Shown: positions 46,415 to 55,901 of the stretch, one piece after another | How the letters are laid out: the number at the start of each line of letters is the position of its first letter | How positions within the stretch are numbered: position 1 is the stretch's first letter | Assembly: GCA_910588325.1 (NCBI GenBank) | Contig: CAJUPP010000005.1 | Coordinates: 1-64,000 of the forward strand | DNA length: 64,000 bases | DNA from: an uncultured Hungatella sp. | GTDB lineage: Bacteria; Bacillota; Clostridia; Lachnospirales; Lachnospiraceae | Direction of reading: 5' to 3' | Position numbers and translations under genes: made by a program | The notes under the pieces: model-generated | Seen by the model: the letters and a program-made list of their open reading frames with translations, nothing else | What the model was told of the DNA's origin: nothing | The model's database searches: none

Positions 46415-48217
46415 ATGAAAAAACGTCTGAAATCCTTTTCCATTCATTGGATTATATGTATATCCTTTATACCATTTATCCTTCTGATTCTGCTGACTTA
46501 TTACGTTTTTTACAAAATCGGAAGCCGGCAGCTGGAAAATCAGGCCTATGAAAGCGCCGGCAACATCAGCACACAGATCAGCAGTTCTCTGACCCAGAAT
46601 CTGGACAATGTATACCGGGCAGCCCAGGAAGCCACTTCCAACTGGTATTTTTTTCAGATGAAGCAGAATATGAAGCAAAACAAGACTCCTGCGATTACGC
46701 CCTCCAATTATTACAGGCTTTATCAGCTGATGGATAATCTGCTCATCTCCAACCCTGACTATTTTAGCAGCATCTCCCTTTTTCTGGAGGACCGCTCCAT
46801 TTTCGTCTACCTGAACAAGATTGCAGAACCAGTGCGTAACATCTCCTTTTGCTATGAAGACCTTTCTTCTTATGTAAGCTCCGAAACCTTAACCTGGGTT
46901 CTGCCTGAAAAGATGCATCCCTTTGCATTTAATTCCCAAAACTATTCTTCTCTTGGCCTGATGATGCTTTTGGGAGATGAGAATTCGGATATCCGTGGAT
47001 TTATTTTATTTGAGGTGAATGACGATCTGCTCCTTTCCCAGATTCAGAATGCTATGATCACCCCTGGCAGCCGTTTTGCCATCACCCAGGGACAGGAACT
47101 GCTTCTGACAGACAGCCTTATATGGACTCAGTCCCTCTCCCGGCAGATATCCGGTTTTCCCTCCCGGTTCTATACGGATGATGACTGCTGCTTTTATACT
47201 CCCATCATCATCCCTGAAAGCAGCCTGGCGCTGGGGCTTCTGGCTATGGTACCTGTAGATGAGATTTCCTTAAACCAGAAGTCTCTGGCACGGACCCTCC
47301 TGGTGATTACCCTTTTGTTTTTCATCCTTTGCGGGGTTACCTACTGCTTTTTTTATTTTGCTGTCTCCAAACCTCTGATCCGGTTAAACCGCTGTCTCAC
47401 AAAGCCCTATGACATTATGGCTCCTGCGGATTTTCATATTTCCGGAAGCCGTGAGATACAGACCATCACAGATACACTGGAGCATTTTCTGGAGCGGATC
47501 CGTACTCTCATCCAGAATCTGAATCACGAGATGGATGAGCGAAGGATTGCGGAGCTGAATGTCCTCTACGCCCAGATCAACCCTCATTTTCTTTACAATG
47601 CCCTGGATACCATCTACCAGCTGTGTGAAATGGAGGAAATCCAGGACGCCAAGGTTATGACCCATGCCCTGGCTACCTATTACAGAATCGGTGTCAGCAA
47701 GGGTGCCAGCTACATTTCCCTGGAGGAAGAATGCACCCATGCAGAAGTTTACCTTTCTATTATGAAGATCCGGTTTGAAGACTTTACGTACCAGATCCAT
47801 CTGCCTCACCAGTTAAAATCCTGCATCATCATTAAAAATGTGCTGCAGCCTATTCTGGAAAACGCGATTTATCATGGAATCCACCCTCTTTCCGATCGCT
47901 GCGGAAAAATCAAAATCTCCGTGATGCAGAAGGAAGAGGATGTTGTCATCACAGTTGCTGACAACGGCATCGGGATTCCTGAAGATCAGCTGGCAGATCT
48001 AAGGGCGGATCTGTATGGAACCTTTCATCCCATGGAAAAAGGGAAGCTGTACGGACTGAAAAATGTTTCCCACCGAATCCGCTTAACCTACCATTCTCAC
48101 TACGGGCTGGCCATAGAAAGCCGGTATGAGGAGGGAACCTGTGTTACCATCACCATCCCCAGGATGACAAAACATAAGGAGGAACCTTTTTATGAGCATG
48201 AAAATACTGTTTGTTGA
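46415..48217 (+). CDS. Sensor histidine kinase, YesM type
   Basis: A 600-aa membrane kinase. A helix at about 14-36, a large extracellular sensor domain, a second helix near 290-315, a HAMP-like linker, then a histidine-kinase domain (INPHFLYNALDTI, His near 390) and an ATPase domain (DNGIGIP near 515). It senses an extracellular signal, probably a glycan or its binding protein, and phosphorylates the AraC-type regulator whose gene overlaps its end by 26 nt. Confidence 0.93.
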   Translation: MKKRLKSFSIHWIICISFIPFILLILLTYYVFYKIGSRQLENQAYESAGNISTQISSSLTQNLDNVYRAAQEATSNWYFFQMKQNMKQNKTPAITPSNYYRLYQLMDNLLISNPDYFSSISLFLEDRSIFVYLNKIAEPVRNISFCYEDLSSYVSSETLTWVLPEKMHPFAFNSQNYSSLGLMMLLGDENSDIRGFILFEVNDDLLLSQIQNAMITPGSRFAITQGQELLLTDSLIWTQSLSRQISGFPSRFYTDDDCCFYTPIIIPESSLALGLLAMVPVDEISLNQKSLARTLLVITLLFFILCGVTYCFFYFAVSKPLIRLNRCLTKPYDIMAPADFHISGSREIQTITDTLEHFLERIRTLIQNLNHEMDERRIAELNVLYAQINPHFLYNALDTIYQLCEMEEIQDAKVMTHALATYYRIGVSKGASYISLEEECTHAEVYLSIMKIRFEDFTYQIHLPHQLKSCIIIKNVLQPILENAIYHGIHPLSDRCGKIKISVMQKEEDVVITVADNGIGIPEDQLADLRADLYGTFHPMEKGKLYGLKNVSHRIRLTYHSHYGLAIESRYEEGTCVTITIPRMTKHKEEPFYEHENTVC

Positions 48218-49367
48218 CGATGACGCCATTGCCAGAAAAAACATGGTAAACCGCATCCCGTGGGCCTCCTACGACTGGGAGCTTCTTTACTGTGCAAAAG
48301 ACGGGATGGAAGCTTTGGAATATGTAAAGACCCATCAGCCGGATCTGATTCTTTCTGATGTGAAAATGCCTGTTATGGACGGGATTCAGATGGCGATTAT
48401 TGCCAAAGACTATAATCCCTCCGTGAAATTTCTGTTTATTTCCGGATATAAGGATTTTGAATATGCACAGCAGGCTTTAAAGCTGAACGCCATCGATTAC
48501 CTGACCAAGCCTGTCATGACAGAGAGCCTGATAAGTGCCTTAAAAAAAGCCTGCAACATCATCCGGCAGGAGCAAAAGGTCACGCACATCATGGAGACAG
48601 GATACCCCACCATCCGCCGCCATTTTATCTCCCAGCTGATGTACAGCAATTTTACCCAGGCCGACGACAGTGTCTTCCAGGCCTTTGATATCAATCTCTC
48701 CAACGGCTTTGGAACCGTAGGGTTTGCAGATTTGAAAACCATAGAGGATCTTCCTCCTTCCAAGGTTATGGAGCTTCTGCAAAACGGCTGCAGACAGTTC
48801 AGCGAGTATTTTCCCGGAAGTTTCTTTATCCCGATTGATACCACCCAGATTTTTTTTATATTTACGGCCGACAATACTTCCGAACGCTCCCATTTTTACG
48901 CCAGGATACAGCAGATGCAGGCCTGCCTCAATACCTGGTTTGAGACAAACCTGCATCTGTACGGAACCTTTTACTACGGTTCTTATTTTCAGGAGCTGAA
49001 TGCCCTCTATCTCTCCTATCAGACTGCGCAGAAAGTGCGCAACAACCAGACTACGGATCTCCTGTCCCGGATCCGCAGGTACATTCAGACCGAATACGGC
49101 AATCCGGAGCTGACTCTTCAGAGTATTGCCAGCCATTTTAACATCAACCACTGCTACCTTACCAGCCTGTACAAAGACAAGTACGGGATCAATCTTTATG
49201 ACTATCTGATTCAGGTGCGCATGGAGAAAGCGGCTCAGCTTCTCATGACAACCGATTTAAAGAGCTACCAGATTGCTGAGCTGACCGGGTATAATAACAG
49301 CCAGTATTTCAGCCTGAGCTTTAAGAAATATTACGGATGTACGGTGACGGAGTACAAACATAGATAA
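48192..49367 (+). CDS. Response regulator with AraC-type DNA-binding domain, YesN type
   Basis: A 391-aa protein with a receiver domain (about 1-120; phosphorylated Asp56 in LILSDVKMP) and a C-terminal AraC helix-turn-helix pair (about 290-391). An AAGGAGG site precedes the ATG. It very likely activates the divergent ABC, sulfatase and GH106 operon. Confidence 0.94.
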   Translation: MSMKILFVDDDAIARKNMVNRIPWASYDWELLYCAKDGMEALEYVKTHQPDLILSDVKMPVMDGIQMAIIAKDYNPSVKFLFISGYKDFEYAQQALKLNAIDYLTKPVMTESLISALKKACNIIRQEQKVTHIMETGYPTIRRHFISQLMYSNFTQADDSVFQAFDINLSNGFGTVGFADLKTIEDLPPSKVMELLQNGCRQFSEYFPGSFFIPIDTTQIFFIFTADNTSERSHFYARIQQMQACLNTWFETNLHLYGTFYYGSYFQELNALYLSYQTAQKVRNNQTTDLLSRIRRYIQTEYGNPELTLQSIASHFNINHCYLTSLYKDKYGINLYDYLIQVRMEKAAQLLMTTDLKSYQIAELTGYNNSQYFSLSFKKYYGCTVTEYKHR

Positions 49368-49376
49368 ACTTTTATA

Positions 49377-49423
49377 TACAAGCAGTTTACAGAATTCAAT
49401 CAATTCGCTTGTACACTTTTTTC
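49377..49423 (+). terminator. Terminator of the two-component operon
   Basis: TACAAGC (49377-49383) pairs with GCTTGTA (49407-49413), with an inner GAATT/AATTC stem and then CACTTTTTTCTT on the plus strand. Confidence 0.8.
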
Positions 49424-49435
49424 TTCACCCCTCAG

Positions 49436-49720
49436 TCACTCCCTCTGCTGTACATATTTTCCCTGCAGATAAAATCCATGGTTCATAGGCCCGCTCCCCT
49501 TTCCCAGATCCAGCATAGCTTCCAAAGCGCTGGTAAGATACTCCTTGGCCAGTCCGATGGAGGAATGCAGGTCATATCCTTTAGCCAGATTGGCGGCAAT
49601 GGCGCTGGACAGGGCGCAGCCGGTTCCGTGGGTGTTGGGATTCCCAATGTCTTTGCTGTCATGGATAACCATGCCTGAGAGAACCTGTGCCTCCGGAATA
49701 TTAGGAGTTACCACTGCCGC
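49436..49720 (-). pseudogene. thiD: Remnant of a hydroxymethylpyrimidine (phosphate) kinase gene
   Basis: About 95 codons match ThiD. It starts in mid-protein at TPNIPEAQVLSGM and jumps within a few residues to NPNTHGTGCALSSAIAANL. Compared with the family, about 130 N-terminal residues and an internal stretch of about 50 are gone. ThiD makes the pyrimidine precursor of thiamine. It cannot be active. The break at the 5' side joins directly to a copy of the gntR leader at 49719. Confidence 0.85.
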
Positions 49721-49822
49721 TGTCTGGTATCATACACATTCTCCTCTGTATTATATAATCATAATATAATATTATATGCTGTCAAAAAGGAGTAACTCCT
49801 TTTTTATTCAGGCATTACTCCC
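49719..49822 (-). repeat. Second copy of the gntR 5' region (promoter plus terminator)
   Basis: This 104-bp stretch matches 37933-38063 from GCTGTCTGGTATCATACACA, through the promoter, to the GGCATTACTCCC hairpin arm, with about 27 nt missing in the centre. The missing part removes the CATATAATGTTATATG operator and the original -10. The first gntR codons are included, so this is a piece of that gene's 5' end and not a terminator alone. Confidence 0.88.
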
Positions 49823-49886
49823 ATCTCATATGTAATGTCCCCGTTCTGATCCGGCAGCTGGAAGGCCGGCGCCTTTATTCCTGGTA
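49823..49886 (-). pseudogene. Fragment of a peroxiredoxin (Bcp/AhpC-TSA) 5' end
   Basis: On the minus strand just after the icd stop, about 20 codons read VPGIKAPAFQLPDQNG, which matches the start of thiol peroxidases of the Bcp type. There is no start codon, and the match stops at the repeat edge, so this is a leftover of a deleted gene. A short stretch, so the family call is moderate. Confidence 0.55.
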
Positions 49887-50888
49887 CTAACACAGCCGGC
49901 GGATAATCGCCTCCGTATATTCTGCCGTAGTGGCCCTTCCGCCCAGATCCGGAGTTTTCACAGTACCTTCTGCAAGAACCTGATCCACTGCCTTCCTGAT
50001 TCTGGCTGCGCAGTCTGATTTGCCCATGTGTTCTAACATCATGCAGGCAGACCACAGAAACGCCGTGGGGTTAGCGATGCCTTTTTTGGCGATATCCGGG
50101 GCGCTTCCATGAACCGCCTCGAACATGGCATAGCCGCAACCTAAATTGCTGGATGGAAGAAGCCCCAGGCCGCCGATAAGTCCGCTGGTCAGATCCGACA
50201 GGATATCTCCATACAGGTTTTCCGTCACGATCACGTCAAACTGCTGAGGCTTCATCACAAGCTGCATGGCCACATTGTCGACAATCTTATCCTCCGCTTC
50301 TATCTGGGGATATTCTCTGCTCACCTCATAGAACACATCCCTGAAAAGGCCGTCAGACAGCTTCATAATATTGGCCTTGTGGACGCAGGTAACCTTTTTG
50401 CGGCCCTGACGCACCGCATAATCAAAGGCGTCCTTTATGATTCTCTGGCTGCATTTCCTGGTAATGATCTTGATGGAGCGGGCAGTATCTTCATCCGCCA
50501 TCTCCTCTATACCGGCATAGAGATCCTCTGTATTTTCCCTGAATATCACAATATCCACATTCTCAAATGGTGTCTTTACAGCACTGTTGGAGCGGGCCGG
50601 GCGAATGTTGGCGTAAAGGTCGTATTTCTTGCGCATCATAACATTAAGGGAGCGGAACCCCTTCCCCACAGGGGTGGTGATGGGAGATTTTAATAGCACC
50701 CTGTTTTTTTCAAAGGAGGCAAATCCCTCCTGGGGAATCAGCTCTCCGTGGGCCTCAAATTCCGCCTCTCCCACGGAAAAAATCTCATAGGCAAGGCCAG
50801 CCCCCGCCTCGTCTAAAATCTTCAGCACCGCATCTGTGATCTCCGGGCCGATGCCGTCCCCTTTAAATACCGTAATTGTATTGCTCAT
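49887..50888 (-). CDS. icd: Isocitrate dehydrogenase, NAD type
   Basis: A 333-aa enzyme of the isocitrate/isopropylmalate dehydrogenase family that oxidises isocitrate to 2-oxoglutarate. The motif RENTEDLYAGIE and the YGDILSDL metal-binding segment fit the NAD-dependent isocitrate type. It is shorter than the NADP type. It begins directly at the end of the citrate synthase gene (no gap). Confidence 0.92.
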   Translation of the reverse strand: MSNTITVFKGDGIGPEITDAVLKILDEAGAGLAYEIFSVGEAEFEAHGELIPQEGFASFEKNRVLLKSPITTPVGKGFRSLNVMMRKKYDLYANIRPARSNSAVKTPFENVDIVIFRENTEDLYAGIEEMADEDTARSIKIITRKCSQRIIKDAFDYAVRQGRKKVTCVHKANIMKLSDGLFRDVFYEVSREYPQIEAEDKIVDNVAMQLVMKPQQFDVIVTENLYGDILSDLTSGLIGGLGLLPSSNLGCGYAMFEAVHGSAPDIAKKGIANPTAFLWSACMMLEHMGKSDCAARIRKAVDQVLAEGTVKTPDLGGRATTAEYTEAIIRRLC

Positions 50889-52232
50889 CTATCTGTCCTC
50901 CATCGGCACGTATTCCTGATTCTCACCGCCTACATACTTGGTGGCCGGCCGCATGATGCGGCCGTCGTAAAGCTTATTCTCAATGTTGTGGGCCAGCCAG
51001 CCTACTGTCCTGCTGCACATAAACAGAGGCGTGTACAGATCCCTGGGGATTCCCAGCATCTCATAGGCAAAGCCGCTGTAATAATCTACATTGGCGGGAA
51101 GAGGCTTACCCTTTTTCTCTTCCATCACCTGTCTGGCAATGGTTTCAAACCGCATGCGGAATTCCAGCTCTGTCATCAGGTCCTTCTCCTTTGCCACGGC
51201 GATACAGCACTCTCTCAGCATATCGGCCCTGGGATCAGAGATAGTGTAAACCGCATGGCCGAAGCCGTAGACCAGGCCGGAGCGGTCATACAGTTTCCCC
51301 TCAAGCAGCTTTTCCACCGCCTGGCGGATCCAGGAATCGTCTGCCTCATAACCTCCCGCTTCCTGAAGCACCGCATCCATCATTTCCGCCACCTTTATGT
51401 TGGCGCCGCCGTGGCGTGGGCCTTTTAAGGAGCCGATACTGCCTGACATAGTAGAATAAATATCCGTGCCGGTGGAGGCAATGACCACGTTGGTGAAAGT
51501 GGAGTTATTGCCGCCGCCGTGATCTGCGTGAAGCATCAGGATAGTATCCAGAAGGCTTGCTTCCTTCACGGAAAAATGCTGATCCTTGCGCAGAAGGCTT
51601 AAGAAATTCTCCGCAATGGAATACTGGGGGTTTGCATAGTGGATAAACAGGCTGTCCCTCTCATAATAATGGACCTTGCTCTGGTAAGCATAGCAGGCGA
51701 TGGAAGGCAGCTTGGCTAACAGGTTGATGCCCTTTACCAGAGTCTCATAGACCCCTGTGTTGTCTGGATCCTCATCATAATTATACAGAGTAAGCACCGC
51801 ATCCTGCAGCTTATTCATCAGATTGGTGCCAGGCATGCGAAGCAGATTCATCTCCACAAATTCATCCGGTATCTCATAGCACTCTCTGATAATATTACAG
51901 AAACAGTCCAAATCCTTTTTCTTCGGAAGATATCCGAAAAGCAGCAGGAAACAGACCTCCTCGTATCCGAAATGGCTTCCTCTTTTTCCGTTCACCAAAG
52001 CTTCCACGTCAATGCCCCGGTAGTACAGCTTTCCGGGGGTTGCCTTGATCCCTTCCTCTGTCTCCTCGTAGCCCACAACGTCAGATACCCTGGTAAGACC
52101 GATGCGCACACCGGTCCCGTCCTCGTTGCGCAGGCCCTTCTTCACATTGTATTCCCTGTACCATTCATTAGGGATTTCCGTATAATTCTGGGATTTCCCA
52201 TAAAATTGTGCCAGATAACTATCTTTAATCAC
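50889..52232 (-). CDS. gltA: Citrate synthase
   Basis: A 447-aa enzyme condensing acetyl-CoA and oxaloacetate. The catalytic histidines are in LHADHGGGNNS and GPRHGGAN, and the Asp is in PANVDYYSGF. It is the middle gene of the acn-citrate synthase-icd operon. The operon covers citrate to 2-oxoglutarate, used for glutamate synthesis in anaerobes with a broken TCA cycle. Stop and start with icd abut. Confidence 0.95.
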   Translation of the reverse strand: MIKDSYLAQFYGKSQNYTEIPNEWYREYNVKKGLRNEDGTGVRIGLTRVSDVVGYEETEEGIKATPGKLYYRGIDVEALVNGKRGSHFGYEEVCFLLLFGYLPKKKDLDCFCNIIRECYEIPDEFVEMNLLRMPGTNLMNKLQDAVLTLYNYDEDPDNTGVYETLVKGINLLAKLPSIACYAYQSKVHYYERDSLFIHYANPQYSIAENFLSLLRKDQHFSVKEASLLDTILMLHADHGGGNNSTFTNVVIASTGTDIYSTMSGSIGSLKGPRHGGANIKVAEMMDAVLQEAGGYEADDSWIRQAVEKLLEGKLYDRSGLVYGFGHAVYTISDPRADMLRECCIAVAKEKDLMTELEFRMRFETIARQVMEEKKGKPLPANVDYYSGFAYEMLGIPRDLYTPLFMCSRTVGWLAHNIENKLYDGRIMRPATKYVGGENQEYVPMEDR

Positions 52233-52238
52233 AGGCTA

Positions 52239-54542
52239 TCATCCTTTCTGTCTGTTTCTGTTGTAATTAATAAGGCAGCCGGCCTTCACAATCTCCCTTT
52301 CTTCTTCCGTCATCTCTCCGATATACAGGCAAAGCTCTTTGGTGCTGGAACCATGTATCACATAGGCGGCGATATTCTTTAAATCCCCCTCCAGGGCGGT
52401 GCGGATGCCAGGTACATAGATGTAATCTCCCACCTGAAAGTCCGGCTCCCCCTCCATCTGGAAAGGAATCATCCCCCAGTTGATCACATTGGAGCGGTAT
52501 CGTTTTGTTGCATACTCCCTGGAGATATTGGCAAGGCCTCCCAGCACTCTCTGGCAGCTGGCCGCCTGCTCTCTGGCAGAGCCGTCACCAGGTTTTACCG
52601 CGTAAATCATACTTCCGATCTCCACCTCTTCTGCCCTCACCTGCTCACTGCCGGGGATGTGGCGGATCTGCTCATAGACAGCCTCCAGAGCCGGCTCTGT
52701 CTCAAAAATCTTCGCCTCTCCCTCCGTTGTCCTGGCTTTTTCAGGGACAAATGCCTCCTTGGCCCTGGCAACGTACTCCGGATCTCTTCTTGAAAGGGTA
52801 AATTCCGCCAGCCCCAGAGGATTGGAACGGTAGGAGGAGGTCTCCCCGGAAGGAATCAGCTCGTCTGTGGTTGTCACCGGATCCATGATCCGGGAGCAGA
52901 CTTTTAAGAGGATATTCTCCGCCAGCGGACTCATCTTCGGCCAGTCCTTAATGTTGGGTCCATAGACCAGTTCACGGCTTTCGTCTCCCTCTCCGAAACC
53001 GAAATACACACGGTTTTTATAAGAGCTGTCGTCAAATGTATATTCCGGCACCTGATCCCAGCCGTCCATCTCCCAGGCTGAGGTCAGACGCCCCTTGTTG
53101 GCAGCCGTAGCCGCAATGGATCTGGCATCCATCAGGGCCACAGCGGCCATCTGTCCGCTGCCTGGCTTTGATCCTTCCCGGTTGGGGAAATTCCTGGTAG
53201 TATGGCGGATGCTTAAGCCGTTGTTGCAGGGCGTATCCCCTGCCCCGAAGCAAGGCCCGCAAAATGCAGTGCGGATAATGGCTCCTGCATCCATCAAATC
53301 CGATACGGCTCCCTTCTTCACCAGATCCGCAAACACCGGCTGGGAAGAAGGGTACACTGCCAGGGAAAATGCATCGCTGCCGCAGCTTCTGCCTTTTAAA
53401 GCCTGGGCTGCTTCCATAATATTACTGTAGGTACCTCCGGCACACCCTGCGATAACCGCCTGCTGCACCATCAGCTCTCCGTCTTTCACTTTATCCAGAA
53501 GGGTAAAAGAAGCCTTGCCGCCGGACACATGTTTCGCCTGCTGCTCCACCTCCCCTAAAATATCGGTGAGATTCTCTTTCAGTTCATCGATCTCATAGGC
53601 ATTGCTTGGATGGAAAGGCAGGGCGACCATAGGCTTTACCGTGGAAAGATCCACATACACACAGCCGTCGTAATAGGCCATGTCCCCAGGAGACAGTTCT
53701 CTGTAGGCCTCCTCTCTGTGATGCTTTGCCAGATAGGCCTTTGTGTCTTCATCGGTTCTCCAGATGGAGGTAAGGCAGGTGGTTTCCGTGGTCATCACGT
53801 CCACACCGTTGCGGTAGTCTGTGGTCATAGAACTGACTCCCGGCCCCACGAACTCCATCACCTTGTTCTTCACATAGCCGTTTTTAAACACGGCTTTGAT
53901 AATAGCCAGCGCAATATCCTGAGGCCCTGTTCCCGGCCTTGGCGCCCCGTCCAGATACACGGCCACCACCTCCGGGTATTTTACATCGTATGTATCTCTT
54001 AAAAGCTGCTTTACCAGCTCGCCGCCGCCCTCTCCCACAGCCATGGTTCCCAGCGCGCCGTAGCGGGTATGGCTGTCGGATCCCAGAATCATCTGTCCGC
54101 AGCCGGCCATCTTCTCTCTCATATACTGGTGAATCACGGCAATATGAGGCGGAACATAGATGCCGCCGTATTTCTTTGCCGCCGAAAGGCCGAACATGTG
54201 ATCGTCCTCATTGATGGTGCCTCCCACCGCACACAAAGTGTTGTGGCAGTTGGTAAGCACATAGGGAATGGGAAACTGCTCCATGCCTGACGCTCTGGCC
54301 GTCTGCACAATTCCTACAAATGTAATGTCGTGGGATGCCATGGAATCGAAACGGAGCTTTAATTGCTCCATGTCCCCGGATGTATTGTGGGACTGCAATA
54401 TGGAATAGGCGATGGTCTCCTTCCTTGCAGCCTCCTTGTCCGCCTCCTGTCCGGTCAGAAGCTTCACTCTGTCCTTCTCTTTTTCGGGAATAAGCTTCGT
54501 CCCTCTAACCAGATAGACGCCGCCTTCATACAGTGATATCAA
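52239..54542 (-). CDS. acn: Aconitate hydratase
   Basis: A 767-aa iron-sulfur enzyme that isomerises citrate to isocitrate. Cluster cysteines lie in GCAGGTYSN and FCGPCFGAGDTPC. The start is taken as TTG at 54542, which has AGGAGG 8 nt upstream. The in-frame ATG at 54563 has no ribosome site, and its own codons contain that AGGAGG. The encoded N-terminus then begins ISLYEGG. First gene of the operon. Confidence 0.9.
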   Translation of the reverse strand: MISLYEGGVYLVRGTKLIPEKEKDRVKLLTGQEADKEAARKETIAYSILQSHNTSGDMEQLKLRFDSMASHDITFVGIVQTARASGMEQFPIPYVLTNCHNTLCAVGGTINEDDHMFGLSAAKKYGGIYVPPHIAVIHQYMREKMAGCGQMILGSDSHTRYGALGTMAVGEGGGELVKQLLRDTYDVKYPEVVAVYLDGAPRPGTGPQDIALAIIKAVFKNGYVKNKVMEFVGPGVSSMTTDYRNGVDVMTTETTCLTSIWRTDEDTKAYLAKHHREEAYRELSPGDMAYYDGCVYVDLSTVKPMVALPFHPSNAYEIDELKENLTDILGEVEQQAKHVSGGKASFTLLDKVKDGELMVQQAVIAGCAGGTYSNIMEAAQALKGRSCGSDAFSLAVYPSSQPVFADLVKKGAVSDLMDAGAIIRTAFCGPCFGAGDTPCNNGLSIRHTTRNFPNREGSKPGSGQMAAVALMDARSIAATAANKGRLTSAWEMDGWDQVPEYTFDDSSYKNRVYFGFGEGDESRELVYGPNIKDWPKMSPLAENILLKVCSRIMDPVTTTDELIPSGETSSYRSNPLGLAEFTLSRRDPEYVARAKEAFVPEKARTTEGEAKIFETEPALEAVYEQIRHIPGSEQVRAEEVEIGSMIYAVKPGDGSAREQAASCQRVLGGLANISREYATKRYRSNVINWGMIPFQMEGEPDFQVGDYIYVPGIRTALEGDLKNIAAYVIHGSSTKELCLYIGEMTEEEREIVKAGCLINYNRNRQKG

Positions 54543-54574
54543 TGTCTCTACCTCCTGGTCCATAATTTACAGAT

Positions 54575-54603
54575 ACTATAAACGAAAATTCCTTGTTTGT
54601 CCA
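54575..54603 (-). promoter_or_regulatory. Proximal acn promoter
   Basis: TGGACA (54598-54603) and TATAGT (54575-54580) with exact 17-nt spacing on the minus strand, giving a short leader before the TTG start. Confidence 0.65.
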
Positions 54604-54686
54604 GCAGGGGCAGGAAAATGTGCTGTCCTGCCGTCAGATTAAAAGCTGGCCAGCGACGGCACAAAGCCCTTCCGCCCCTTTGCACA

Positions 54687-54822
54687 CAAAAAGGTGCAGG
54701 GTCTTAATCTTCTGATTAAAAACTTTGCACCTTTGCAATCTCGTTTATCCTATTAAAATGTTATGCACACGGCTCTTGCCCTTTCTTTAACATTGCTTTG
54801 CCGACGCCGGAACAATTCGTAC
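54687..54822 (-). ncRNA. Candidate small RNA or leader upstream of acn
   Basis: A TGCTATAAT extended -10 lies at 54827-54832, and an intrinsic terminator about 130 nt further. The terminator stem is AAAGGTGCA/TGCACCTTT (54690-54698 and 54726-54734) with an inner TTAATC/GATTAA stem and a T-run. A separate proximal acn promoter follows, so this could be an independent RNA or an attenuated leader. I recognise no known riboswitch or RNA family. Confidence 0.45.
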
Positions 54823-54959
54823 CGAGATTATAGCATACTCTCTCTGTAATGTACAGCCTAAATTTTCTGACGGATCCAAAATCAGGTCCAAAACGCATAT
54901 TTCAATACAAGCTGCGCGATGTTTTTTCTTCCTCAATGCAATCGGTGTCTGTCATATCT

Positions 54960-55901
54960 TCAGTCGTAATCCACATTATGCTCGATTATATTCCCGGAAA
55001 CTGCATCGATGGTATAATCATACTCTGTCCTGCCGAAATAGAATTCCACTTCATATTCCGCTCCGCCGTCATCATGCTCCAGCTTTGCTTTTTCAAACCG
55101 GACATCCGATTCGTTCAGGCCAGCATGGTTCAAAGCAATCTCCTTTGCCTGGTCAACTCCGATATAAGAGGAGGTGTCTGCCGGATTCGCCGGAGTCCGA
55201 AACTGCTCAATGCTCTTTTCAAGCACTGTCCCATCAGAAGCATTGATTTCGTAATCGTATTCCCCATCGGAAGTATAAAATTCAATATCATAGACCTGTA
55301 TTCCATTGTCATAATCAAGTTCTGCTTTTTTAAATGTGACGTCTGCTTCGGACAAACCTGCATCCCTGAGAGCTGCTGCCTTCGCCTCCTCAACAGATTT
55401 TCCCTGCGGCTGTACAGAGCTGTTTCCTCCTGCAGCAGGCTGATTCGTTGTAGTTTCCTGGGATTCCATGGAGATATTTCCGTCGGCGGCAGATTGATTC
55501 ACCGCAGCTTCCCGCGGCTGCATAAAACGGTCTCCATCCACATCCGGCTGACTTTTGGCATTTTGCTGCATTTCCTGTCCATAATGATTGCCATTTGCTT
55601 CTCCCTCTACATCTCTTGCAATAATATCGCCGTCCTTCGCCTGAATTAAATATTCATACTCTGTGCCATTATTGTAGAAATCAACTTCATATTGAAAACG
55701 TCCGTCGTCAAATTCAAGCCGTGCACGCAGAGCCGATGCTTCCCCTTCGCTCAAACCGGCATCTCTCAGAGCAACCGTCTTTGCCTCTGCCTTGGTAATC
55801 AATGTACTTTTCACAATGGTTATGCTAACAGCCGCAATCACAGCCACCATGCAAAAGACCAAAAGAATTGCCTTTTTGGGCGTACTGAAAAATCCTTTCA
55901 T
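54960..55901 (-). CDS. PepSY-domain membrane-anchored protein
   Basis: A 313-aa protein with an N-terminal membrane helix (about 8-30) and three PepSY-type units, each with an AL(R/N)(D/H)AGL helix followed by YE(V/Y)-FY strands, separated by a low-complexity Gln/Asn/Ser linker. PepSY domains often inhibit or bind proteases at the cell surface. The ATG at 55901 is chosen over a GTG 15 nt upstream. A single gene with no clear link to its neighbours. Confidence 0.85.
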   Translation of the reverse strand: MKGFFSTPKKAILLVFCMVAVIAAVSITIVKSTLITKAEAKTVALRDAGLSEGEASALRARLEFDDGRFQYEVDFYNNGTEYEYLIQAKDGDIIARDVEGEANGNHYGQEMQQNAKSQPDVDGDRFMQPREAAVNQSAADGNISMESQETTTNQPAAGGNSSVQPQGKSVEEAKAAALRDAGLSEADVTFKKAELDYDNGIQVYDIEFYTSDGEYDYEINASDGTVLEKSIEQFRTPANPADTSSYIGVDQAKEIALNHAGLNESDVRFEKAKLEHDDGGAEYEVEFYFGRTEYDYTIDAVSGNIIEHNVDYD

